Shown one piece after another: positions 43,784-51,943 of a stretch of DNA of 64,000 nt. A program made the translations under genes and the position numbers. Position 1 is the first letter of the stretch. The number at the start of each line of letters is the position of its first letter. The stretch is from contig NC_016112.1 in NCBI RefSeq assembly GCF_000968535.2, positions 3,224,001 through 3,288,000 of the forward strand. Reading direction: 5' to 3'. This DNA comes from Methylotuvimicrobium alcaliphilum 20Z (GTDB taxonomy: Bacteria > Pseudomonadota > Gammaproteobacteria > Methylococcales > Methylomonadaceae). The notes beneath the pieces are model-generated. The model searched no databases. It was given only the letters and a program-made list of their open reading frames with translations, and was not told the origin of the DNA.

Positions 43784-43993
43784 CATTCGGCACCGGGGTG
43801 TCCGCCAAAGGACGCCGTGAACCCAGCACCTAAATTATCCAAGACAATTAACCATGGCCAATGGGCTATGGAATTTAGGTGCTGGGTAAATACGTCCATG
43901 TAGGCTCTATGCCAGCTCCATGCTGACAAAGCCTTTGCCGGACACCCCGGCGCCTCCTCGGGCACTTCCGAAATTTGAAGTGCGAAAGGTATA
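43784..43993 (+). repeat. Family A repeat, truncated left end, carrying hairpin H
   Basis: It begins in CATTCGGCACCGGGG (about 25 bp of the left end are missing) and ends GCGAAAGGTATA at 43993. Hairpin H is inserted in the core at 43822-43886. It lies 118 bp before the xfp start. Confidence 0.8.
43822..43886. repeat. 65-bp hairpin element H, copy 2
   Basis: It runs CCCAGCACCTAAATT to TTTAGGTGCTGGG between GCCGTGAA and TAAATACGTCC. It is the inverse of copy 1, as is its host repeat. Confidence 0.85.
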
Positions 43994-44111
43994 CATCAAA
44001 ACGGTCACATTGCAGTCACATCTGCGTTATATTGTAGCCATGAACCAGAAAATTGAGTCTAATCTCTGTTTCATGAAATTTTCGGACAACCCTAAATTAA
44101 AGGAGACCCCT

Positions 44112-46502
44112 ATGAGCACTGATGAATCATTATCTATTTCCGGTCCTCTCGATGCCGAAGAATTAAGAAAAATCGATGCTTGGTGGCGCGCCTGCAATTA
44201 TTTGTCGGTCGGCATGATTTATCTCCGAGCTAATCCTCTCCTGAAAGAACCCTTGTCGACCGAACATGTCAAACATCGTTTATTAGGCCACTGGGGAGCC
44301 AGTCCCGCTTTGTCGTTTGCCTGGGCGCATCTCAATCGTTTGATTAAACGTGACGAGCTCGATGTGATTTTTATCGCCGGTCCCGGTCATGGAGCCCCCG
44401 GCGTTTTAGGGCCGAGTTACTTGGAAGGCACCTATTCCGAAGTCTATCCCGATAAAAGCGAAGACACGGAAGGCATGCGTAAATTCTTCAAACAATTTTC
44501 ATTCCCGGGCCAGATCGGCTCGCATGTCACGCCGGAAACGCCCGGTTCGATCCATGAAGGCGGCGAATTGGGCTACAGTCTCGCACATGCCTACGGCGCA
44601 GCATTCGACAATCCGGACTTGATTGTCGCGTGCGTGGTCGGCGACGGCGAAGCGGAAACGGGACCATTGGCGACTGCTTGGCATTCGAATAAATTCTTGA
44701 ATCCGATACGCGACGGCGCGGTCTTGCCCATTCTCAATCTGAATGGCTACAAAATCGCCAATCCGACAATTCTTGCCCGCATCAGTCACGAAGAACTGGA
44801 GGCCATGTTTATCGGTTATGGTTACCGGCCCTATTTCGTCGAAGGCAGCGATCCGGCCGAAATGCATCAAAAAATGGCTTCCGTTGTTGATGAAGCCATC
44901 GCCGAAATCAAAACCATTCAAAAGTCCGCCCGAGAAAGCGGAATCGCAGAGCGCCCGCGCTGGCCGATGATCGTGTTACGGTCTCCGAAAGGCTGGACCG
45001 GACCGAAAACAATCAACGGCCATCAATCCGAAGGCTCGTGGCGATCTCATCAAGTGCCCTTTGCCGACGCTGGCACCAGTTCGTCCGGCTTGCGCTTACT
45101 GGAGGAATGGCTGCAAAGCTATCGACCGGAAGAGCTATTCGACGACAACGGCCGCCTAGCGGAAGAACTCAGAGAACTTTCTCCACAAGGCCAGCGCCGA
45201 ATGAGCGCCAATCTTCACGCCAACGGCGGCTTATTGCGCAAGGCGCTCAAATTACCCGATTTTCGAGACTATGCGGTCGAAGTCAACCGGCTCGGCCAAG
45301 CCGAACATGAAAACACCAAGCCGCTGGGCGAATTTTTACGGGACGTTCTAAAGAACAACATGACAAATTTCCGGATTTTCGGTCCGGACGAAACCGCATC
45401 GAACCGCTTGCAAGCGGTCTATGGAGCGTCCAAAAAGACCTGGATGGCGGATTTTTTACCCGAAGACGAAGACGGCGGCGAATTGAGCCGGGACGGGCGC
45501 GTCATGGAAATGCTCTCCGAACATACCCTGGTCGGCTGGCTCGAAGGCTACTTGCTGACCGGCCGGCACGGCTTTTTTCATACCTACGAAGCCTTCGCCC
45601 ACGTCGTCGATTCGATGTTCAACCAACATGCAAAATGGCTCGACACTAGTAAAAACCATGTGCCATGGCGAGCGAAAGTATCTTCGCAAAATATCTTGTT
45701 GTCCTCGACCGTCTGGCGTCAGGATCATAACGGCTTCTCGCACCAAGACCCCGGCTTTATCGATCTGGTCACGAACAAAAGCCCATCGGTGACCCGCGTC
45801 TATTTGCCGCCCGATGCGAACACCCTGCTTTCGGTTGCCGATCATTGCCTGCGTTCGACCGACTATATCAACGTCATAGTCGCGGACAAGCAAAAACATC
45901 TTCAGTTTTTGACGATCGAAGAAGCGATTGTGCATTGCACCAAGGGTGTCGGACTTTGGGAACGCGCCAGTAACGACCAAGGTCAAGACCCGGACGTAGT
46001 CATGGCTTGCTGCGGCGATGTCGCAACCTTGGAAGCGCTGGCCGCAACGGCCATTCTGCGTGAGCATCTACCGGATTTGAAAGTCCGTTTTGTCAATGTG
46101 GTCGATTTATTCAAACTGCAACCGAACACCGAACATCCTCACGGTTTAAGTCATCGCGAATTCGATAGCCTATTCACGGTCGACAAACCGGTCATTTTCA
46201 ATTTCCACGGCTATCCCTGGTTGATTCACAAATTGGCCTATCGCTTCAAGAATCATGAAAATCTGCATGTGCGGGGCTATAAAGAACGCGGCAATATCAA
46301 TACACCCATGGAGCTTGCGATTCTGAACGAAGTCGATCGCTTCAATCTAGTCATCGATGTCATCGACCGGGTTCCGAAATTGCAAATCAGGGCGGCCCAT
46401 CTCAAGGAGCTCATGAAAAACGAAATCATCGAGAATCTTCGTTATGCGCATCAACACGGCACCGATAAACCCGAAATCACCGGTTGGCAATGGCCGTTTT
46501 AA
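44112..46502 (+). CDS. xfp: Phosphoketolase (xylulose-5-P / fructose-6-P)
   Basis: The start is ATG 44112 with AAAGGAGA before it; the open frame upstream to 43920 is repeat sequence. The 796 residues are a TPP enzyme with the GDGEAETG cofactor motif, the active-site stretches [17 protein letters not shown] and [18 protein letters not shown], and the C-terminal phosphoketolase domain ([16 protein letters not shown]). It splits xylulose-5-phosphate or fructose-6-phosphate with phosphate to acetyl phosphate plus glyceraldehyde-3-P or erythrose-4-P. In methanotrophs this bypasses carbon loss at pyruvate dehydrogenase. ackA follows 460 bp downstream. A family E hairpin element sits 8 bp after the stop. 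Confidence 0.96.
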   Translation: MSTDESLSISGPLDAEELRKIDAWWRACNYLSVGMIYLRANPLLKEPLSTEHVKHRLLGHWGASPALSFAWAHLNRLIKRDELDVIFIAGPGHGAPGVLGPSYLEGTYSEVYPDKSEDTEGMRKFFKQFSFPGQIGSHVTPETPGSIHEGGELGYSLAHAYGAAFDNPDLIVACVVGDGEAETGPLATAWHSNKFLNPIRDGAVLPILNLNGYKIANPTILARISHEELEAMFIGYGYRPYFVEGSDPAEMHQKMASVVDEAIAEIKTIQKSARESGIAERPRWPMIVLRSPKGWTGPKTINGHQSEGSWRSHQVPFADAGTSSSGLRLLEEWLQSYRPEELFDDNGRLAEELRELSPQGQRRMSANLHANGGLLRKALKLPDFRDYAVEVNRLGQAEHENTKPLGEFLRDVLKNNMTNFRIFGPDETASNRLQAVYGASKKTWMADFLPEDEDGGELSRDGRVMEMLSEHTLVGWLEGYLLTGRHGFFHTYEAFAHVVDSMFNQHAKWLDTSKNHVPWRAKVSSQNILLSSTVWRQDHNGFSHQDPGFIDLVTNKSPSVTRVYLPPDANTLLSVADHCLRSTDYINVIVADKQKHLQFLTIEEAIVHCTKGVGLWERASNDQGQDPDVVMACCGDVATLEALAATAILREHLPDLKVRFVNVVDLFKLQPNTEHPHGLSHREFDSLFTVDKPVIFNFHGYPWLIHKLAYRFKNHENLHVRGYKERGNINTPMELAILNEVDRFNLVIDVIDRVPKLQIRAAHLKELMKNEIIENLRYAHQHGTDKPEITGWQWPF

Positions 46503-46509
46503 CAGTAAT

Positions 46510-46678
46510 CCTGAAAAGAGCAGTTGGCCTATGTTGTAGACCGTTCGTGCTGAGCCAAGTCGAAGCATGAAGGGTCCACAATACTTTCACCGGACTGGTG
46601 AAGCCTCAAACTACCGTTCACCCTTCGACAAGGCTCTCCTGAGCGTAGCCGAAGGGGCTCTCAACAGCTCTTTTTAGG
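46510..46678. repeat. Family E element, second copy, likely terminator
   Basis: CCTGAAAAGAGCAGTTG at 46510 and CAACAGCTCTTTTTAGG at 46678 are imperfect inverses. Compared with the 114-bp copy after ppk1 it carries an extra hairpin, CCCTTCGACAAGGCTCTCC...GTAGCCGAAGGG. Confidence 0.75.
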
Positions 46679-46688
46679 GTAATGACAA

Positions 46689-46919
46689 ACCTGATTAGCA
46701 AGATGCTTCAGCTTGCTGAAGCCAATTGTCCGAGCAGTGGCCAGTCGTAGCCACTTCTGCGGGACGGGTTATTTAACCCGTCCCCAACGTTTCGGTTTGC
46801 CCTAAACATTTCGGCTAACTTCGGCCAAAGTCAAAACGTTTAGGACGGGGTTGCAAACCCCGTCCTGCTAGGGATATGCTGGTTTTTGGGCTTTAGCTGA
46901 AGAAACTTGCTAATCAGGT
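46689..46919. mobile_element. Family D element, full copy 2
   Basis: It is 231 bp with perfect 14-bp ends, ACCTGATTAGCAAG and CTTGCTAATCAGGT. The inner palindromes GGGACGGGTT/AACCCGTCCC and GGACGGGGTT/AACCCCGTCC are shared with the inverted copy at 16046. It ends 42 bp before the ackA start and so separates xfp from ackA. Confidence 0.85.
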
Positions 46920-46961
46920 TTTTATTTGTAAAACAGCGTTTACCAAAATCATTTTAAGGAT

Positions 46962-48167
46962 ATGACAATACCAAACGGCAACATTCTCGTGATCAACAGC
47001 GGCAGTTCCTCAATCAAGTATCGATTGATTGCTCTGCCGCAAGAGCAGGTACTGGCAGACGGCTTGCTGGAACGCATCGGAGAACAGGAAAGCAGGATCA
47101 TTCATAGAGCCGACGATTCGGGTCGTTTAAATGAAATCAAGCAGTCGGTCATCGCTGCCGATCATCACCAAGCCTTCAAGGCAGTCTTCGAGATTTTGGG
47201 CGAAAATTGCTCGGTCGATGCAATAGGCCACCGCGTCGTGCATGGCGGCGATCGGTTCTCCGGCCCTGCCTTGGTCGATGACGATACGATAGCGTCGATG
47301 CGCGCACTCTGCCGAATAGCGCCGCTGCATAATCCGGTTAACTTGCTTGGCATCGAGAGTTGCTTGGCTCATTTCCCGGGCGTACCACAGGTGGCGGTAT
47401 TCGATACGGCATTTCACCAAACGATGCCGCCCCACGCCTATCGTTATGCGATTCCGGAAACTTGGTATAGCGATTACGGCATACGCCGATTCGGTTTTCA
47501 CGGCACCTCTCATCATTATGTGGCGAGACGGGCCGCCGAATTTATCGGTAAACCTTTCGATCGCAGCCATCTGATTACTTTGCATTTGGGCAATGGCGCG
47601 AGCGCAACAGCGATTGCAAACGGCCGCTCCGTCGATACGTCGATGGGGTTTACGCCGCTGGAAGGTTTGGTAATGGGCACGCGTAGCGGCGATTTGGACC
47701 CGGCAATACCGCTATTTGTCGAACAAACCGAAAATACCGACACGGACGCAATCGACCGGGCATTGAACCGCGAATCCGGATTAAAAGGCTTATGTGGTAC
47801 CAACGACTTAAGAACCGTGCTCGAACAAACAAATGCAGGCGATGAACGAGCCCGCTTGGCTCTCGATCTGTATTGCTATCGAATCAAGAAATATATCGGC
47901 GCTTACTACGCGGTACTCGGCGAAGTCGACGCTCTGGTTTTTACCGGCGGCGTCGGCGAAAACGCGGCCGAAGTGCGCCGTTTAGCCTGCGAAGGCCTGT
48001 CGCGTCTCGGCATCGCCATTGATGAAGCGGCCAATAGCGACGTGACCGGAGCTATCGCCGAAATCGGGCTTGCCGAAAGTCGAACCCGTATTCTAGTCAT
48101 TAAAACTGACGAAGAATTGCAAATTGCCCGGGAAGCCATGGCTGTGCTTGATAAAGATCACGCATGA
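46962..48167 (+). CDS. ackA: Acetate kinase
   Basis: The 401 residues have the ASKHA-fold signatures ILVINSGSSSIKYRLI at the N-terminus, VVHGGDRFS, VFDTAFHQTMPPHAYRY, GFHGTSHHYV and LITLHLGNGASATAI. The enzyme converts acetyl phosphate and ADP to acetate and ATP, taking the product of the upstream phosphoketolase. A ribosome site AAGGAT precedes the ATG. The 458-bp spacing filled by two repeat elements suggests that xfp and ackA are now separately controlled, though functionally linked. Confidence 0.97.
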   Translation: MTIPNGNILVINSGSSSIKYRLIALPQEQVLADGLLERIGEQESRIIHRADDSGRLNEIKQSVIAADHHQAFKAVFEILGENCSVDAIGHRVVHGGDRFSGPALVDDDTIASMRALCRIAPLHNPVNLLGIESCLAHFPGVPQVAVFDTAFHQTMPPHAYRYAIPETWYSDYGIRRFGFHGTSHHYVARRAAEFIGKPFDRSHLITLHLGNGASATAIANGRSVDTSMGFTPLEGLVMGTRSGDLDPAIPLFVEQTENTDTDAIDRALNRESGLKGLCGTNDLRTVLEQTNAGDERARLALDLYCYRIKKYIGAYYAVLGEVDALVFTGGVGENAAEVRRLACEGLSRLGIAIDEAANSDVTGAIAEIGLAESRTRILVIKTDEELQIAREAMAVLDKDHA

Positions 48168-48206
48168 AAATATTTAGACTGAACGGTTTACCGGGCACCC
48201 AACACC

Positions 48207-48287
48207 ATGGAAAAATTCTTCAACACGTTAGGTCCCATAAAAGCGGCCATGCATTATTATATTCCGCCGCTGGATCGCATCGATTGA
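48207..48287 (+). pseudogene. N-terminal remnant of an AAA-family ATP-binding protein
   Basis: ATG 48207 opens MEKFFNTLGPIKAAMHYYIP, then PLDRID and a stop. The sequence resembles the conserved start (FFNTAGP-x-HYxxPPLxRID) of large AAA ATPases of unknown role that are common in these genomes. Only 26 codons remain, followed 25 bp later by a GTAGGATGGG repeat. Recognised from memory only. Confidence 0.4.
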
Positions 48288-48311
48288 CCTAAAATTCAAC
48301 ACATAGCTTAC

Positions 48312-48464
48312 GTAGGATGGGTAGAGGCGGAAGCCGAAACCCATCGTTTCAACCCCACCACCGAATCTCTCGCCGAACGGATTTTATAAATCCAGCCGCA
48401 ATAGTTTCCTGCCGTTTGCGGGGTCTCCATGATGGGTTTCCGCTTCGCTCCTACCCATCCTACT
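48312..48464. repeat. GTAGGATGGG inverted repeat
   Basis: GTAGGATGGGTAGAGGCGG...CGAAACCCATC (48312-48345) and GATGGGTTTCCGCTTCG...CTACCCATCCTAC (48431-48464) are inverses around an 85-bp spacer. A single arm also occurs at 56423-56462. The motif is a widespread repeat of unknown origin. Confidence 0.7.
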
Positions 48465-48498
48465 GCCTCTTTCATCCTTCCCCTTTCTTCTTTCCTCT

Positions 48499-49347
48499 TT
48501 AACCTAAATTAAACATCTCCCCATAACCCTCCCGATAAGTCGGGTATTTAAACCGAAACCCCAAGGTCTTCAAGCGACTATTCCGACATCGTTTGTTTTG
48601 ATCCGGAACATTATCGGCAGGTTTTGCGATCGGCGGTTGGCTGTTCATTTGTTGAGCGAGCCATAAAATCACGTCCCACATCGGCGCGGGATTGTCGTCG
48701 CTGGCCAAATAAAAATTGTCCAGATGCCCTCCTTCGATATGCTTTTTCATTAAAAAAGCCAACACAGCCGCGCAATCGTCTTGGTGAATTCGGTTCGTGT
48801 AATAAGGCGGGTCGACTTGAATGGCGGCTTGCCGCGACGCCATTTGTAAAAGGCGTTCTCTGCCCGGCCCGTAAATACCGGAAAACCGAACGACGACCGC
48901 GCCAGGATCATGCTCCAACAGCGTTTGCTCGGCCTTACGGATGATTTGCCCAGTTACGGTATTCGGTTGGGCATCCGAAGATTCATCCACCCATTCACCC
49001 GCTGTTTGCCCGTAAACGCCGGTGGATGAAACAAAAAACCATTGCGGCATGCGGCCGTCGGCTTTAAATCGTTGTATCAGATTGTTCAATGCCGTATCGA
49101 AAACGGCACGATAGGCTTCGGCATCGCGTCCGCCGGGCGTTGGTAAGTAGAGCACTTGGTCAAAATCGCAATCGATCCGTTCGAGATCCTTAGGCCGTGT
49201 CAGGTCGGCTTTGATAAAACGCGTTCCGCCATCATTCCTCATAGGCGGATTTCTTTTAAGGCCGAAAACCTGATAAAGATTGCTATCAAGAATCGAGGCA
49301 AGCCTAGCGCCGATGTCGCCGTAACCGGCAATCAGTAATTTTGTCAT
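48499..49347 (-). CDS. NAD-dependent epimerase/dehydratase family protein (YeeZ-like)
   Basis: The 282 residues are an atypical SDR: N-terminal KLLIAGYGDIGARLASIL instead of GGTGFIG, then FVSSTGVYGQTAGEWVDES (Ser-Thr-Tyr active site region), VVRFSGIYGPGRERLLQ and RIHQDDCAAVLAFLM. It resembles E. coli YeeZ and related reductases whose substrate is not known. It starts 4 bp after a TauE-type exporter gene, which itself follows a persulfide dioxygenase, so the three appear to be one operon. A link to sulfur metabolism is only by position. Confidence 0.75.
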   Translation of the reverse strand: MTKLLIAGYGDIGARLASILDSNLYQVFGLKRNPPMRNDGGTRFIKADLTRPKDLERIDCDFDQVLYLPTPGGRDAEAYRAVFDTALNNLIQRFKADGRMPQWFFVSSTGVYGQTAGEWVDESSDAQPNTVTGQIIRKAEQTLLEHDPGAVVVRFSGIYGPGRERLLQMASRQAAIQVDPPYYTNRIHQDDCAAVLAFLMKKHIEGGHLDNFYLASDDNPAPMWDVILWLAQQMNSQPPIAKPADNVPDQNKRCRNSRLKTLGFRFKYPTYREGYGEMFNLG

Positions 49348-49351
49348 CGCT

Positions 49352-50263
49352 TTAAGTAGATTTGTTACTTCGAAATGAATGTAAAAAAAGCCAAAGCCGG
49401 TAGAAAAGCATAATTGCTATCATTGCCAAGCCGCCGAATAAAAAATCCTGATGTTTTTGAGCTAACTGGCGGATTTGCTCAATCATGGCCATATCCGTTT
49501 CACGATAGAGGATAAAACTGCCCAACCCCAAAACGAACAAGCCGAAGGCCGGTTTTAGATATCGGCTGTCGATTTTGCTTGAGGCAAAACTTCCGATTAG
49601 GCTACCTAGTATTGCAAAACCTGCGACCAAAGCTGTTAATTCTATATCGATATGCATGTGATCGGCATGACCTGCCAACGCGGCGCCGGCTTGCAGCACG
49701 ATGATGAACAAAGAAGTACCGATAGCGGCGTGCATCGGCAGACCTGCCAAAAAATTCAGCGCCGGAACCAGCAAAAAGCCGCCGCCGACACCGACCAAGC
49801 CCGTCACGAATCCAACCAAAAAACCGTCGAATAAAATCGCCATGACCGGCAAATGAATCGTACAAAGATTTTTCGAAGTATCGGTCTCCTCTACGGCGAC
49901 TTCAGATGCCCCCCGTTTTCCCCTTAACATTGAAAACGAAGCCGTAATCATCACGACAGCAAACAGCACCAATAAAATCGGACCGGGAATAAAAGCGGAA
50001 CTGCGCCCGCCCAAAAAAGCGCCGGCCATACCGGCCGCACCGAACGTGAAACCGGTTTTCCAGCACACGAAGCCATGCCTCGCATGATTGATTACTGCAA
50101 TGATGCTGGTCAAACCGACCACGACCAAAGAAGTGACGATCGCATCTTTAGCCGATAAATCGACTACATAAACCAGCACCGGTACGGTCAGAATCGAACC
50201 GCCGCCGCCCAACAAACCGAGCAGAATACCGATCAGTGTCGCCAGCGCGATCAACAAATACAT
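49352..50263 (-). CDS. TauE/SafE-family sulfite/organosulfonate exporter
   Basis: The 303 residues have about eight hydrophobic segments arranged in two similar halves with Gly-rich motifs LLGLLGGGGSILTVPVLVYV and GLVGVGGGFLLVPAL, the hallmark of the TauE/SafE family (PF01925). These inner-membrane proteins export sulfite, sulfoacetate or related anions. It starts 2 bp after the persulfide dioxygenase gene, whose reaction yields sulfite, so sulfite export is the natural reading. Confidence 0.85.
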   Translation of the reverse strand: MYLLIALATLIGILLGLLGGGGSILTVPVLVYVVDLSAKDAIVTSLVVVGLTSIIAVINHARHGFVCWKTGFTFGAAGMAGAFLGGRSSAFIPGPILLVLFAVVMITASFSMLRGKRGASEVAVEETDTSKNLCTIHLPVMAILFDGFLVGFVTGLVGVGGGFLLVPALNFLAGLPMHAAIGTSLFIIVLQAGAALAGHADHMHIDIELTALVAGFAILGSLIGSFASSKIDSRYLKPAFGLFVLGLGSFILYRETDMAMIEQIRQLAQKHQDFLFGGLAMIAIMLFYRLWLFLHSFRSNKST

Positions 50264-50265
50264 GA

Positions 50266-50979
50266 TTAGCCCTGCCGAATCAAAGTATCCCGGCCCGGTT
50301 GACCGCAGGCTTGATTGGCCGGCAGCGCTTCATCGATATACTTAGGGTACGGTAAATCCAGATTATGCATGATAGTGATGAATTCGGCCTTGCTTTTACC
50401 TGCGCCGAGCCGGGCGTTCGAATCGATTTCCTGACGTATCGTCGAAACGGTTTTACCGTTGTAATCATGAGCGGGAAATACCAGCGTGTCGGGCGGTAGC
50501 GAAAACAGTTTTTTAGTAATACTGTCGTACAGGGTCCCGGCGTCGCCTTCCTGAAAATCCGTGCGCCCGCAGCCGTTGATAAGCAAGGCATCGCCGGTAA
50601 AGACCCGGTCGCCGATCACATAACTGACGCAACCGGAAGTATGGCCGGGCGTATGTAGGACCTTGATTTCGATGTCGCCGACCTGCAGTTCCACACCGTC
50701 GGTAACGAGCAAATCGGCGCATATTGCTCCGGCATCGCGATGCACGATGCTTTTGCTGCCCAGCCTGTCTCTCAACAAGCCGGCCGCGGTAATGTGGTCG
50801 GCATGAACGTGTGTTTCCAGAGTATTGATCAGCGTCAAATCCAAATCGTCTAATAATTCCATGTACATATCGGCTTCGCTTTCGACCGAATCGATAATAA
50901 TAGCTTTTCGGGTACGTTCACAAGCCAGCAGATAGCTGTAGGTAAAGGTATCGGGTTCAAAAAGTTGTCTAAAAATCAT
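50266..50979 (-). CDS. ETHE1-like persulfide dioxygenase (MBL fold)
   Basis: The start MIFRQLFEPDTFTYSYLLAC (50979) follows GGAGA; the frame extends upstream six codons without a ribosome site. The 237 residues are a metallo-beta-lactamase fold with THVHADHITAAG (HxHxDH), HTPGHTSGCVSYV and TGDALLINGCGRTDFQEGD, the ETHE1/SdoA signature with the mononuclear iron ligands. It oxidises glutathione persulfide to sulfite. With the adjacent exporter it forms a compact sulfide/persulfide detoxification operon. Confidence 0.88.
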   Translation of the reverse strand: MIFRQLFEPDTFTYSYLLACERTRKAIIIDSVESEADMYMELLDDLDLTLINTLETHVHADHITAAGLLRDRLGSKSIVHRDAGAICADLLVTDGVELQVGDIEIKVLHTPGHTSGCVSYVIGDRVFTGDALLINGCGRTDFQEGDAGTLYDSITKKLFSLPPDTLVFPAHDYNGKTVSTIRQEIDSNARLGAGKSKAEFITIMHNLDLPYPKYIDEALPANQACGQPGRDTLIRQG

Positions 50980-51196
50980 GGCGAGTCTCCGAAGCAATGA
51001 GTCATTCTATAATTAAATGCTAATATTGATTGTACGGAATGCGCTCTTGAAAGTGAAGCATTGTCAACCCTAGAAAAAGCATTTCACCATGAAGACCATT
51101 AAGAATAAGAAGTTAATTCGATAACTTGCTATGCCTTTGCAAAACATTTTTGCACTCCTTAAAGGTTACTCGAAGTCTATAGATAACCTATTGAAA

Positions 51197-51356
51197 TATA
51201 CCCATCGTAGATCAAAATTCGGCACCGGGGTGCCCGTCAAAGGACGCCGTGAATACGTCCATGTAGGCTCTATGCCAGCATCCATGCTGGCAAAGCCTTT
51301 GCCGAGCACCCCGGCGCCTCCTTAAGCATCGCCGAAATTTGAAGTGCGAAAGGTAT
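51197..51356 (+). repeat. Family A repeat, full 160-bp copy
   Basis: It runs TATACCCATCG to GCGAAAGGTATA, core GGACGCCGTGAATACGTCC uninterrupted. It lies 307 bp before another copy in the same orientation. Confidence 0.88.
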
Positions 51357-51445
51357 ACATCGCCGCCGACGCCTGTCAATCGAGCCACCGCCCCCCCCTC
51401 CCAACAGTTGTCGAAGTTATTTCATGCTCGTCCCTAAACAATAAA
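51357..51445. repeat. Family B fragment fused to the end of family A
   Basis: GCCGCCGACGCCTGTCAATCGAGCC, a C-rich run and GTCGAAGTTATTTCATGCTC match the right-hand half of family B, joined directly to the family A end. The junction looks like recombination between repeats of the two families. Confidence 0.7.
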
Positions 51446-51662
51446 TGCGTGGATACCATCAATGTTCAATAAAATGAGCCGGCGCTAAATCGATGAAACG
51501 TGAATATTACCGAGCGCAGAAAACCTATTGACATCGATACGACCGGAATTTTATTTATCATATCCCTAAAATAGAGCACGATAACTATTAACGCACAATT
51601 TTAGTGCGAATAAGTAACCATTTTATTTGTTCGGTCGCAGGCATGAATACTGCTTAGTAGAT

Positions 51663-51823
51663 TATACCCATCGTGGATCAAAATTCGGCACCGGGGAGCC
51701 CGTCAAAGGACGCCGTGAATACCTCCATGTAGGCTCTATGCCAGCATCCATGCTGGCAAAGCCTTTGCCGAGCACCCCGGCACCTCCTTAAGCTTTGCCA
51801 AAATTTGAAGTACGAAAGGTATA
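51663..51823 (+). repeat. Family A repeat, full copy
   Basis: It runs TATACCCATCG to ACGAAAGGTATA with core GGACGCCGTGAATACCTCC. The unassigned stretch 51446-51662 between this and the previous repeat is A/T-rich and holds no gene. Confidence 0.88.
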
Positions 51824-51943
51824 TAAGCAACAATGATTTTTAAACTTGCTTAAAATCGGAACCGCATATTCGATTTGGAGGGACGGGTTAAACAACCCGT
51901 CCCTCAGAGACGGAAAAGATAGTTAACTGAAACAGGTGAAAGC

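Noticed and set aside
45456-46067. 203-codon minus-strand open frame inside xfp
   Set aside because: Opposite a well-supported gene, no motif and no ribosome site.
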